Shown piece after piece: positions 27,287-35,425 of a stretch of 64,000 nucleotides of DNA (positions are counted from its first letter, which is position 1; every line of letters starts with the position of its first letter). A model generated the notes under the pieces. That model worked only from the letters and a program-made list of their open reading frames with translations, made no database searches and was not told the origin of the DNA. A program made the position numbers and the translations under genes. Source of the DNA: an uncultured Flavobacteriales bacterium (GTDB taxonomy: Bacteria; Bacteroidota; Bacteroidia; Flavobacteriales_D; Sanyastnellaceae); assembly GCA_938085425.1 (NCBI GenBank), contig CALKGQ010000011.1, positions 1-64,000 of the forward strand. The letters run 5' to 3'.

Positions 27287-30200
27287 ATGCTTGCAAAGCT
27301 TTTCAAGGCCTTCGTCGGGGACAAATCCGCCAAGGACATTCAAGAAGTACAGCCCATCGTCGATCGGGTCAAGGAGTTGGAGCCGTCCCTCACAGGATTG
27401 ACGGCGGACGATCTGCGTGGCCGCTCAGATGCGCTTCGCACTCGAATCCGAGACCATGTGGCCGGTGAACAGAAAGAAATTGAAAACCTTCAAGACCAAG
27501 CCGCGGCACTTCCGTTGAGCCAATTGGACCAAAAGGAAGCGCTCTTCGAACAGGTCGATGCGCTTCAACTCCAAATCAACGAGCGTTTGGAAGAGGTTTT
27601 GGAGGAGGTGATGCCTGAGGCGTTTGCCTTGGTCAAGGAGACGGCCCGTCGATTTGCCTCAGAAGGCGAGGTGGAGGTGACCGCCACGGAACTGGACAGG
27701 GACATTGCATCGAGCAGAGATTTGGTGCGGTTGGAGGGCGACAAGGCCTTTTGGTCCAAGTCGTGGACCGCAGCGGGCACAACCGTGACCTGGGACATGA
27801 TCCACTACGATGTGCAGTTGATTGGTGGGGTGGCCCTGCACAGAGGCAAGGTGGCCGAGATGCAAACGGGAGAGGGCAAGACCCTGGTGGCGACGCTTCC
27901 TGTGTTCTTGAATGCACTGGCCGGTCGGGGCGTGCACGTGGTGACGGTCAACGACTACCTGGCGCGTCGAGATGCGGAATGGATGGGTCCCTTGTACGAG
28001 TTCCATGGTTTGACCGTGGACTGTGTCGACAAGCACCAGCCCAACAGCGAGTCGCGCAGGGAAGCCTACAAGTGCGACGTCACGTTTGGCACCAACAACG
28101 AATTTGGATTCGACTACCTGAGGGACAACATGGCGAATCGGCCCGAGCAATTGGTGCAGCGCAAGCACCACTTTGCGATTGTGGACGAGGTGGACTCCGT
28201 GTTGGTGGACGAGGCGCGGACGCCTCTGATCATCAGCGGCCCCACCCCCAAGGGGGACGAGCATGAATTCGACGAGCTGAAGCCCAAAGTGGTGAGCATC
28301 GTCAAGGTGCAGCAGAAGGCGGCCCAAGGGTTTTTGTCTGACGCCAAGAAGTACCTCGTGGACGGGGCGTCCAAGCAGGACGTGGAAAAAGGTGGTTTGG
28401 CCTTGTACCGCGCGTTCAGAGCTTTGCCCAAGAGCAAGCCCCTCATCAAATTTTTGAGCCAAGACGGCATGCGCCAGCAGCTGCTCAAGACGGAAGGCTA
28501 CTACCTCGCCGACAACCAACGCGAGATGCACAAGGCGGACGAGGAACTCTTCTTTGTGATCGACGAGAAGCAGAACCAAATCGAGTTGACGGAGAAGGGC
28601 ATCGAATACCTCGTGGGCAACATGTCGGACGAGCACTTCTTCACCATGCCCGACCTGGCCACCGAGCTGGTGGGCATTGACAACGGCGAAGGAAGCGACG
28701 ATCAAAAGCTTGAAAAGAAGCAACAACTCATGCAGGACTACGGCGTCAAGAGCGCCCGCATCCACAGCATGAACCAGTTGCTCAAGGCCTACACGCTGTT
28801 CGAGAAGGACATCGAGTACGTCGTGATGGAGAACAAGGTGAAGATTGTCGACGAGCAAACCGGCCGCATCATGGATGGCCGACGCTACAGCGACGGATTG
28901 CACCAAGCGATTGAGGCGAAGGAGGGCGTGAAGGTGGAGGCGGCCACGCAGACCTATGCCACTGTGACCCTGCAGAACTACTTCCGGATGTACCACAAGT
29001 TGGCCGGGATGACTGGAACGGCGGAGACGGAGGCAGGGGAGTTGTGGGAGATTTACGAGTTGGACGTCATGGTGATCCCCACCAACCGTCCCATTGCACG
29101 TGCAGACAAGGACGACCTTGTCTACAAGACCAAGCGGGAAAAACTCAATGCGGTCATCGAAGACGTAGTGGAGTTGAGCAACCAAGGCCGTCCCGTCCTC
29201 GTGGGCACGACCACCGTGGAGATCAGCGAGCTGCTGTCGAAGATGCTTGGCATGCGCAGCATCAAGCACCAGGTGTTGAATGCGAAGATGCACCAGCGCG
29301 AGGCGGAAGTGGTCGCGGAGGCGGGCAAGCCCGGCACGGTGACCATCGCCACCAACATGGCCGGCCGAGGCACCGACATCAAGTTGTCCAAGGAAGTCAA
29401 GGACTCGGGGGGACTCGCCATTGTGGGCACGGAGCGGCACGACAGCCGCCGTGTCGACCGCCAGCTTCGCGGCCGTTCAGGCCGTCAAGGGGACCCAGGG
29501 TCCAGCCAATTCTATGTCAGTTTGGAGGACGACCTCATGCGTTTGTTTGGCTCCGAGCGCGTCAGCAAGATGATGGACCGCATGGGCCACCAAGAAGGGG
29601 AAGTCATCCAAGCAGGGATGATCACCAAGAGCATCGAGCGCGCCCAGAAGAAGGTCGAGGAAAACAACTTTGGCATCCGCAAGCGTTTGCTGGAGTACGA
29701 CGACGTGATGAACGCGCAGCGCGAGGTCATTTACAAGCGTCGCCGGAACGCCCTGTACGGCGACCGCATCCGGACGGACATCGCCAACATGTTCTACGAA
29801 CTCGTGGAGGCCCATGTCTTGTCCACGCACCCAGACAAAGATTTCGAAGGCTACCGCATGGCCTTGCTCGCGGACTTTGGCATCGAGCCCCCTGTGGATG
29901 CCGAGGCCTTTGCCACCGGCAAGCCCGAGGACATAGCCCACCAAACCTACTTGCGCGCCGAAGAGTTGTACCAGGCCAAGCTCGCGGACCTCGCCCAGCG
30001 CGCCCATCCGGTCATCCAACGCGTCCACGACGACCCCAAGAACGATTACAAGAACATCTTGGTGCCGTTCAGCGACGGCCGCAAGACCCTCCAGATTGGG
30101 GCGGACATCGAGCAGAGCGTGCTCACCGAGGGCAAAAGCGTGCTCGACACAGTGGAAAAGGCCGTTGTGCTCGCCATCATCGACCAGCACTGGAAGGAAC

Positions 30201-30706
30201 ACCTTCGCGACATGGACGACCTTCGCAGCAATGTGCAGCACGCGCGTTTCGAGCAGAAGGACCCGCTCCTCATCTACAAGTTTGAGTCGTACGAGCTGTT
30301 CCAGAAGCTGGTCCAAAAGGTGAACGCCCAGGTCGCATCCTTCTTGATGAAGTGCACCATCCCCACAGGCGCCGCCACCCAACCGGCACGCCAAGCGCAA
30401 CGTCCTTCCTCCTCCCCCCGCGTGCAAACCCAAAAAGCAGGGGTGCAGAACACGGCGGAGCAGGGGTCAGCGGCGAGGGCCGCGGCCCAGCAAGGGGGCA
30501 TGGCAGGCCGTCCTGGCGCCATCGCTCCGGGACGCATGCCGCAGCAGCGCACCCCGCGCCCCGCTCCGGTGGCCCCAATTCGTGCGGAGAAGAAGATCGG
30601 CCGCAACGAGATGGTCACCATCCGCAAGGGCGATGAGGTTCAAACCCTCAAGTACAAGAAAGCAGAGCCACTGCTCGGCCAAGGCTGGCAGTTGCAAGAC
30701 TCCTGA
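27287..30706 (+). CDS. secA: Preprotein translocase ATPase SecA
   Basis: Drives Sec-dependent export through SecYEG. 1139 residues, longer than the roughly 900 of E. coli SecA, as in Bacteroidota. Walker A MQTGEGKT, the helicase-like VDEVDSVLVDEARTPLIIS and MAGRGTDIKLS in NBD2 are intact, and QLRGRSGRQGDPGSSQFYVS follows. The last 110 residues are a P/Q/A-rich linker plus a short conserved tail (KIGRNEMVTIRKGDEVQTLKYK); the C-terminal zinc motif (CxCxSGxxxxxCC/H) is absent. The start is MLAKLFKAFVGDKSAKD, 4 nt after a TACTTTTG box. Confidence 0.97.
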   Translation: MLAKLFKAFVGDKSAKDIQEVQPIVDRVKELEPSLTGLTADDLRGRSDALRTRIRDHVAGEQKEIENLQDQAAALPLSQLDQKEALFEQVDALQLQINERLEEVLEEVMPEAFALVKETARRFASEGEVEVTATELDRDIASSRDLVRLEGDKAFWSKSWTAAGTTVTWDMIHYDVQLIGGVALHRGKVAEMQTGEGKTLVATLPVFLNALAGRGVHVVTVNDYLARRDAEWMGPLYEFHGLTVDCVDKHQPNSESRREAYKCDVTFGTNNEFGFDYLRDNMANRPEQLVQRKHHFAIVDEVDSVLVDEARTPLIISGPTPKGDEHEFDELKPKVVSIVKVQQKAAQGFLSDAKKYLVDGASKQDVEKGGLALYRAFRALPKSKPLIKFLSQDGMRQQLLKTEGYYLADNQREMHKADEELFFVIDEKQNQIELTEKGIEYLVGNMSDEHFFTMPDLATELVGIDNGEGSDDQKLEKKQQLMQDYGVKSARIHSMNQLLKAYTLFEKDIEYVVMENKVKIVDEQTGRIMDGRRYSDGLHQAIEAKEGVKVEAATQTYATVTLQNYFRMYHKLAGMTGTAETEAGELWEIYELDVMVIPTNRPIARADKDDLVYKTKREKLNAVIEDVVELSNQGRPVLVGTTTVEISELLSKMLGMRSIKHQVLNAKMHQREAEVVAEAGKPGTVTIATNMAGRGTDIKLSKEVKDSGGLAIVGTERHDSRRVDRQLRGRSGRQGDPGSSQFYVSLEDDLMRLFGSERVSKMMDRMGHQEGEVIQAGMITKSIERAQKKVEENNFGIRKRLLEYDDVMNAQREVIYKRRRNALYGDRIRTDIANMFYELVEAHVLSTHPDKDFEGYRMALLADFGIEPPVDAEAFATGKPEDIAHQTYLRAEELYQAKLADLAQRAHPVIQRVHDDPKNDYKNILVPFSDGRKTLQIGADIEQSVLTEGKSVLDTVEKAVVLAIIDQHWKEHLRDMDDLRSNVQHARFEQKDPLLIYKFESYELFQKLVQKVNAQVASFLMKCTIPTGAATQPARQAQRPSSSPRVQTQKAGVQNTAEQGSAARAAAQQGGMAGRPGAIAPGRMPQQRTPRPAPVAPIRAEKKIGRNEMVTIRKGDEVQTLKYKKAEPLLGQGWQLQDS

Positions 30707-30733
30707 GTCCGTCTGATTGGCTTCTGTTGACCC

Positions 30734-31396
30734 TCAGCTCCTGGTTTTGGGCCCAAAGGCCAAATCTCCCGCATCGCCCAAACCCGGCACGATGTACCCT
30801 TGGCCATTGAGTTCGGGATCGACCCCGCCCAAGATGAACTGCGTGCCCGACGGCAAGGCCTCCTGTGCATGGGCCAGGCCCTCCTCGCTGGCGATGGCGG
30901 CCAGGACAAACAGCGAACCTGGGGTGCCCGTTTCACACAAGGCCTCATAGGCCGCCACAAGGGAGGCTCCCGTGGCGAGCATGGGGTCGACCAGCACCAG
31001 TGGACGTCCTTCCATTTGCGGCGCCCCCAGGTATTCGATTTCGATGTCGAACCCTTCCTCGTGGTGCTTGCGGTAGGCGGAGACAAACGCGGCATCGGCT
31101 TGGTCCCAAACGTCCGTGACGCCCTGGTGGAGCGGGAGGGAGGCGCGAAGGATGCACGCCAACACGGGCTGCGGCCCTGGGATCTGTTCCACGGCCAACC
31201 CGAGGGGCGTGGTGCAGGAGGCTTCTTGCTGCGGCCAAACGTGGGCCATGGCGCTGCCGAGCTCGCGCCCCATCCGTTGCATGTTCCAACGAAAGGCTGC
31301 TTTGTCGGTGTGCCGAGAGGCATCCCGGAGGTTCAAGAGGAGCTGGCCGGCGATGCCTGGCGTTCGGTTCAAAATGCGTGGGGTGGGATCGGGCAT
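30734..31396 (-). CDS. upp: Uracil phosphoribosyltransferase
   Basis: Salvages uracil to UMP with PRPP. About 220 residues. The PRPP loop is LVLVDPMLATGAS (residues 133-145) and the uracil-binding C-terminal loop is GYIVPGLGDAGDLAFG; both are diagnostic. The ATG at 31396 is chosen because a TACTTTCG box ends 4 nt before it; the frame stays open upstream without homology. Convergent with secA across 27 nt. Confidence 0.95.
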   Translation of the reverse strand: MPDPTPRILNRTPGIAGQLLLNLRDASRHTDKAAFRWNMQRMGRELGSAMAHVWPQQEASCTTPLGLAVEQIPGPQPVLACILRASLPLHQGVTDVWDQADAAFVSAYRKHHEEGFDIEIEYLGAPQMEGRPLVLVDPMLATGASLVAAYEALCETGTPGSLFVLAAIASEEGLAHAQEALPSGTQFILGGVDPELNGQGYIVPGLGDAGDLAFGPKTRS

Positions 31397-31400
31397 GGAC

Positions 31401-31408
31401 CGAAAGTA
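31401..31408 (-). promoter_or_regulatory. -7 promoter box of upp (leaderless type)
   Basis: TACTTTCG on the minus strand ends 4 nt (gtcc) before the upp ATG at 31396. Confidence 0.62.
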
Positions 31409-31506
31409 CGCAGAGGTTGCAGGGAATGATGTAGTTTGGCCAACGATTGGAAGAACCCTTGGGAAAATGACTCCCTGCCTCTCTTTCATCGTCTCACCTT
31501 GCCTTC

Positions 31507-33159
31507 ATGAACACGTCTTTTTCGCCCCTTGACTACGCGATTTTCATTGGATATGCCCTGCTGATTTTGGGCGTGGGACTTTGGGTCTCTCGCACCAAAG
31601 ACGGCCAAGAGAAAAGTGCCGAGGACTATTTCCTTGCCAGCAAAAGCCTTCCATGGTGGGCGATCGGCGCCAGCTTGATTGCCGCCAACATCAGTGCAGA
31701 ACAGTTCATCGGGATGTCGGGCAGTGGCTTCACGCTAGGCCTGGCCATCGCCTCTTACGAATGGATGGCAGCCCTGACCTTGTTGGTGGTGGGCAAGTAC
31801 TTCCTGCCCATCTTCATTGAGAAGGGCTTGTACACCATCCCTGAGTTTGTCGAGAAGCGCTACAGCACCCAACTGAAAACGATTCTGGCGGTCTTTTGGA
31901 TCGCGCTGTACGTGTTTGTCAACTTGGCCTCGGTCCTCTATCTCGGGTCTTTGGCCTTGGAAACCATCATGGGTGTGCCCATGGTGTATGGCGTCATGGG
32001 GCTCGCCCTGTTTGCCGCAGCGTACAGCCTGTACGGCGGGCTCAGTGCCGTGTCTTGGACGGACGTGATCCAAGTGGTCTTTTTGGTCATGGGCGGCCTG
32101 GTCACGACCTACCTGGCTTTGGATGCGGTGTCGGGGGGAGCGGGCATGTGGGCTGGGATGCAGTCCATGATGGAGGTCGCTCCAGAGCGCTTTGTCATGA
32201 TCCTTGAAAAGGGGCATCCCCAATACAACAACCTTCCGGGCATTGGGGTCTTGGTGGGGGGGATGTGGGTGGCCAACCTCTACTACTGGGGATTCAACCA
32301 ATACATCATCCAACGGACGCTGGCGGCGAAGTCTCTGAAGGAGGCCCAGCGCGGCATCTTGTTTGCGGCCGTCCTCAAATTGATCCTTCCGCTGGTGGTG
32401 GTGCTTCCCGGCATCGCGGCCTACGTCATGATCAACGATCCGGCAGTGATGGCGGGACTTGGGGATGGCGCGTCCAACAACATGCCCTCCCTTGCAGAGG
32501 CGGACAAGGCCTACCCATGGCTGCTCCAATTTTTGCCTGCAGGCCTCAAGGGACTCGCCTTTGCGGCCTTGACCGCCGCCATTGTGTCGTCCTTGGCCTC
32601 CATGCTCAACTCGACCTCGACCATCTTCACCATGGACATCTACAAGCAGTACATCCGTCCGGATGCCGACGACCGAACCACCGTCAACATGGGCCGCATT
32701 TCGGCCACCGTGGCCTTGGTCATCGCCGCCTTCATGGCCCCTTTGCTCGGGGGAATTGACCAAGCCTTCCAGTTCATCCAGGAGTACACGGGGGTGGTGA
32801 GCCCCGGCATTTTGGCCGTCTTCGTGATGGGCTTGTTTTGGAAAAAGGCCACCAACAAGGGTGCGATTTGGGGCGCCCTGTCCAGCATCCCTGTGGCGAT
32901 GTACTTCAAAGTCGCGCCCAAGGGCTGGTCGGACAGCGCGCTCTTCTTGGACCTGCCTTTCTTGGACCAAATGGGCTGGACGGCCCTCCTCACCATGGCC
33001 ATCATTGCTGCAGTGAGCTGGCGAGAAGGCCAGGGCCAGGAGGATGCCAAGGCCATTTCCCTGTCGGGCGAGACCTTTCAAACGGGCCGCCTTTACAATG
33101 TGGGGGCGTTCGCCGTCATGATGGTTCTTGTGGCACTCTACGCCATGTTCTGGAGCTGA
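31507..33159 (+). CDS. Sodium/solute symporter, SSS (SGLT-like) family
   Basis: Inner-membrane Na+-coupled transporter, 550 residues with about 13-14 membrane helices. Typical SSS blocks are DYFLASKSLPWWAIGASLIAANISAEQFIG (helix 1, with the unwound region), YSLYGGLSAVSWTDVIQVV, FNQYIIQRTLAAKSLKEAQRG and GLAFAALTAAIVSSLASMLNSTSTIFTMDIY (helix 8 Na+-site region). The pattern is closest to SGLT-type sugar transporters, but the substrate is not proven. Monocistronic. A weak TAGTTTGG lies about 68 nt upstream. Confidence 0.9.
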   Translation: MNTSFSPLDYAIFIGYALLILGVGLWVSRTKDGQEKSAEDYFLASKSLPWWAIGASLIAANISAEQFIGMSGSGFTLGLAIASYEWMAALTLLVVGKYFLPIFIEKGLYTIPEFVEKRYSTQLKTILAVFWIALYVFVNLASVLYLGSLALETIMGVPMVYGVMGLALFAAAYSLYGGLSAVSWTDVIQVVFLVMGGLVTTYLALDAVSGGAGMWAGMQSMMEVAPERFVMILEKGHPQYNNLPGIGVLVGGMWVANLYYWGFNQYIIQRTLAAKSLKEAQRGILFAAVLKLILPLVVVLPGIAAYVMINDPAVMAGLGDGASNNMPSLAEADKAYPWLLQFLPAGLKGLAFAALTAAIVSSLASMLNSTSTIFTMDIYKQYIRPDADDRTTVNMGRISATVALVIAAFMAPLLGGIDQAFQFIQEYTGVVSPGILAVFVMGLFWKKATNKGAIWGALSSIPVAMYFKVAPKGWSDSALFLDLPFLDQMGWTALLTMAIIAAVSWREGQGQEDAKAISLSGETFQTGRLYNVGAFAVMMVLVALYAMFWS

Positions 33160-33165
33160 TCCTGC

Positions 33166-34110
33166 TCAGTCGAAGAGGGAGGCCGCCGGCGATGTCCCCA
33201 CGTCCACAGGTGCTTGGACGTGCAGTCCGGCGTGCTCCTTGACAAGCGCTGCAAATTGCCGGCACGTCTCGGGGGTATGCACGCTGTCGGGTTGATGCAC
33301 GAGCATGTGAAATTCCTGCAAGCCTTCTCGGGCCCACGAGGCGATGTGCTCGGCCCATTGCCGCAGGCGCTCCCGATCTGATGCGTGGCCTTCGTAGCCC
33401 CCAAAACGCACCAGCACAAATGGTGCGGTGATCCGCATGTGCAGCGCGTCGCGGCGGCCAGCGGTGTCGCTGATGACCGCACCCATGCCCAATTCGCGGA
33501 GCAACGACCAGACGCTTTCTGCCTGGGCGCCGCCTTCGAACCACTCGGGGTGACGGAACTCCACGGCAACCTTCAAGGCCCTCGGCCAAGCCTTCAGATA
33601 GTCGACCATGGCGTCGGCATGCTTGGGGGCAAAATGCGGTGGCAGCTGGACGAAAGATGGTCCCAAGTGCGGGCCCAAAGCCAACAGTCCTGCGATGAAG
33701 TCGTCGGTGGGGCCGTCGCAATTCTTGAACCGACGGTAGTGGGTGATGATCTGAGGAAATTTGGGGCAAAACCGGAAGTCCTCTGGCATGTGAGAGGCCC
33801 ACTCGGCCATGCGGTCGGCGGGGTGGATGCGGTAATGCGTGGCATTGAATTCCAAGGTGCCAAACTGCCTGCCGTAATGCCCGGGCCAGGTGCGCTGTGG
33901 ATCTTTCTCAGGATAAACAATGCCTCTCCATGGCTTGATGGTCCACATGGTTCCGCCAGCCCGGACCACAGGGACCGGCGCACTGCTGTCCATGGCCTCT
34001 GAACCGGCACTGCGCTGAGGTTGCACATCGGACCAGCCGTAGCCCACGGGGGACGCTGGAAGACGCCAATCCAAGGCCTCCGGGGGGTGGTCGAGTTTGC
34101 CAAACTTCAC
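33166..34110 (-). CDS. DUF72 (YecE-like) family protein
   Basis: Cytoplasmic TIM-barrel-like protein of 314 residues, function unproven in the family. Visible family features are GTLEFNATHYRIHPADRMAEW (the conserved N-terminal F-N-x-T-x-Y block), FRFCPKFPQIITHYRR, PSFVQLPPHFAPKH, VAVEFRHPEWF and the C-terminal HMLVHQPDSVHTPETCRQF. It starts with GTG at 34110, and a TAGATTGG box ends 4 nt before that codon. Its 3' end is 6 nt from the symporter's. Confidence 0.88.
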   Translation of the reverse strand: MKFGKLDHPPEALDWRLPASPVGYGWSDVQPQRSAGSEAMDSSAPVPVVRAGGTMWTIKPWRGIVYPEKDPQRTWPGHYGRQFGTLEFNATHYRIHPADRMAEWASHMPEDFRFCPKFPQIITHYRRFKNCDGPTDDFIAGLLALGPHLGPSFVQLPPHFAPKHADAMVDYLKAWPRALKVAVEFRHPEWFEGGAQAESVWSLLRELGMGAVISDTAGRRDALHMRITAPFVLVRFGGYEGHASDRERLRQWAEHIASWAREGLQEFHMLVHQPDSVHTPETCRQFAALVKEHAGLHVQAPVDVGTSPAASLFD

Positions 34111-34114
34111 AGGA

Positions 34115-34122
34115 CCAATCTA
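34115..34122 (-). promoter_or_regulatory. -7 promoter box of the DUF72 gene (leaderless type)
   Basis: TAGATTGG on the minus strand ends 4 nt (tcct) before the GTG start at 34110, supporting that non-ATG start. Confidence 0.5.
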
Positions 34123-34195
34123 CGACTGGCTGTTGCGTCCATGCACCGAAACCATGCGGGGGTGCATCGTTTGGGTTCCGCGATGGAAACGTCCA

Positions 34196-34203
34196 TTGTT
34201 TTG
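34196..34203 (+). promoter_or_regulatory. Possible -7 box of comF (one mismatch)
   Basis: TTGTTTTG ends 4 nt (accc) before the ATG at 34208. The second base departs from TAnnTTTG, so it is listed only because of the conserved spacing. Confidence 0.35.
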
Positions 34204-34207
34204 ACCC

Positions 34208-34888
34208 ATGGCGCGGAAGATCACGCGGCTTCCGCCGCTTTGCAGAAGCATGATGGGCTTGGGCTTGTGTTGGCAATGTGGCGTGGCATTGACGTTGAAC
34301 GAAGTCGCGGGAATTTGCCCCCCGTGCCGATGGGCTTGGCCGTTGCTTCCCTCGGGACAGGCCTCCCAGGCCCTCGCGGCTTTGCGGTGCGGGGCCAAGG
34401 TATGGGGCTTGGGCTTCCGGCTTTGCGGTGCGCGCGGCACCGACGCTGTGGTGCATCGGATGAAGTACGGTGCCTTCCCGGAAAAGGGCCGCGCTTTGGG
34501 CCATTGGATGGCCCAAGACTGGCCTGCCCCTCCGCCGGGCTCGGTCTTGGTGCCCGTTCCCTTGCATTGGCGACGGCGCGCCCGTCGGGGGTTCAACCCC
34601 TCCCGGGCCCTTGCAGGGGGGCTGGCCAGCGTGTGGAGCCTTCCCATTCACGACCAGGCGCTGCGAAGGGTTCAGCACCTCCCGTCCTTGACGGCCTCCA
34701 CACGCGCGGCCCGCCTGAGCGTCCTCGAAGGGACGTATGCGGCCACTCCAGTGGACGATGATGGGGCCCAAAAGGTGGTGTTGGTGGACGATGTATTGAC
34801 CACAGGCGCCACCTTTCGAATGTGCCGTCGGGCACTTGAAAAGGAGGGTCATGAAGTGTTGGGGGGCGTGTGGTTGGGCTTGGCATAG
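34208..34888 (+). CDS. comF: ComF family amidophosphoribosyltransferase-like protein
   Basis: 226 residues. The N-terminal zinc-finger-like region has Cys21-x2-Cys24 and Cys37-x2-Cys40. The C-terminal phosphoribosyltransferase domain has the PRPP loop VVLVDDVLTTGAT (about 190-202). ComF proteins assist DNA uptake in naturally competent bacteria, probably in single-strand processing; in other bacteria the role is unclear. It sits upstream of msrC, which has its own promoter, and diverges from the DUF72 gene. Confidence 0.85.
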   Translation: MARKITRLPPLCRSMMGLGLCWQCGVALTLNEVAGICPPCRWAWPLLPSGQASQALAALRCGAKVWGLGFRLCGARGTDAVVHRMKYGAFPEKGRALGHWMAQDWPAPPPGSVLVPVPLHWRRRARRGFNPSRALAGGLASVWSLPIHDQALRRVQHLPSLTASTRAARLSVLEGTYAATPVDDDGAQKVVLVDDVLTTGATFRMCRRALEKEGHEVLGGVWLGLA

Positions 34889-34903
34889 GCTGCACGAAAG
34901 GCT

Positions 34904-34911
34904 TACTTTTG
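34904..34911 (+). promoter_or_regulatory. -7 promoter box of msrC (leaderless type)
   Basis: TACTTTTG ends 4 nt (gacc) before the GTG at 34916. A TTG lies 21 nt upstream of the box. Confidence 0.6.
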
Positions 34912-34915
34912 GACC

Positions 34916-35425
34916 GTGGCAAACGACCTTCCCATCGACATGGCACAGCCCCGCTTCAAGCGGCTGGGCCAACTCTCTGCCCCCTTGGGGGCGTTGCTTG
35001 AGGGGGAGCCCTCTGGGTGGGCGAACCTGAGCAACGCTTGTGCCGCGGTGCATTCCGCCACGGGGTGGCATTGGGTGGGTTTCTACCTGGTGGATGCCGT
35101 GCAGGACAACCTTGTGCTTGGACCCTTTCAGGGACCTGTCGCCTGCACCCGATTGCACCGAGGCAAAGGCGTCTGTGCGGCAGCTTGGGAATCCGGAACC
35201 ACACAAGTGGTCACAGATGTGCATGCGTTTCCCGGTCATGTGGCGTGCAGTTCTTCCAGCAAGAGCGAATTGGTGCTGCCTGTGCGCAACGGCCTTGGAG
35301 ACGTTGTCGCCGTTTGGGATTTGGACAGCGCAGAACACGCAGATTTTGGGCCGGAGGATGTCCAGGCCATGGAGGCTTTGACAGCTTTGCTGGAGGAGAG
35401 GTGGTCAACGTGGACATGGTCATGA
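34916..35425 (+). CDS. msrC: Free methionine-(R)-sulfoxide reductase (GAF domain)
   Basis: Reduces free Met-R-sulfoxide; a GAF-fold enzyme (fRMsr, YebR type). 169 residues. The three catalytic cysteines are Cys77 (VACTRL), Cys87 (GVCAAA) and Cys111 (GHVACSS), with the same 10- and 24-residue spacing as E. coli YebR. GPFQGPVACTR and DVHAFPGHVA are the family blocks. It starts with GTG, 4 nt after a TACTTTTG box. The stop overlaps the start of the lipoprotein gene (ATGA). Confidence 0.92.
   Translation: MANDLPIDMAQPRFKRLGQLSAPLGALLEGEPSGWANLSNACAAVHSATGWHWVGFYLVDAVQDNLVLGPFQGPVACTRLHRGKGVCAAAWESGTTQVVTDVHAFPGHVACSSSSKSELVLPVRNGLGDVVAVWDLDSAEHADFGPEDVQAMEALTALLEERWSTWTWS

Noticed and set aside
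27659-29440. 593-residue minus-strand open frame antisense to secA
   Set aside because: It lies entirely within secA, is rich in His/Leu/Val as typical of reverse-frame translation, and has no domain or start context.
33908-35338. 476-residue minus-strand open frame antisense to comF and msrC
   Set aside because: Both plus-strand genes have diagnostic motifs (PRPP loop; three fRMsr cysteines); the antisense frame has none.
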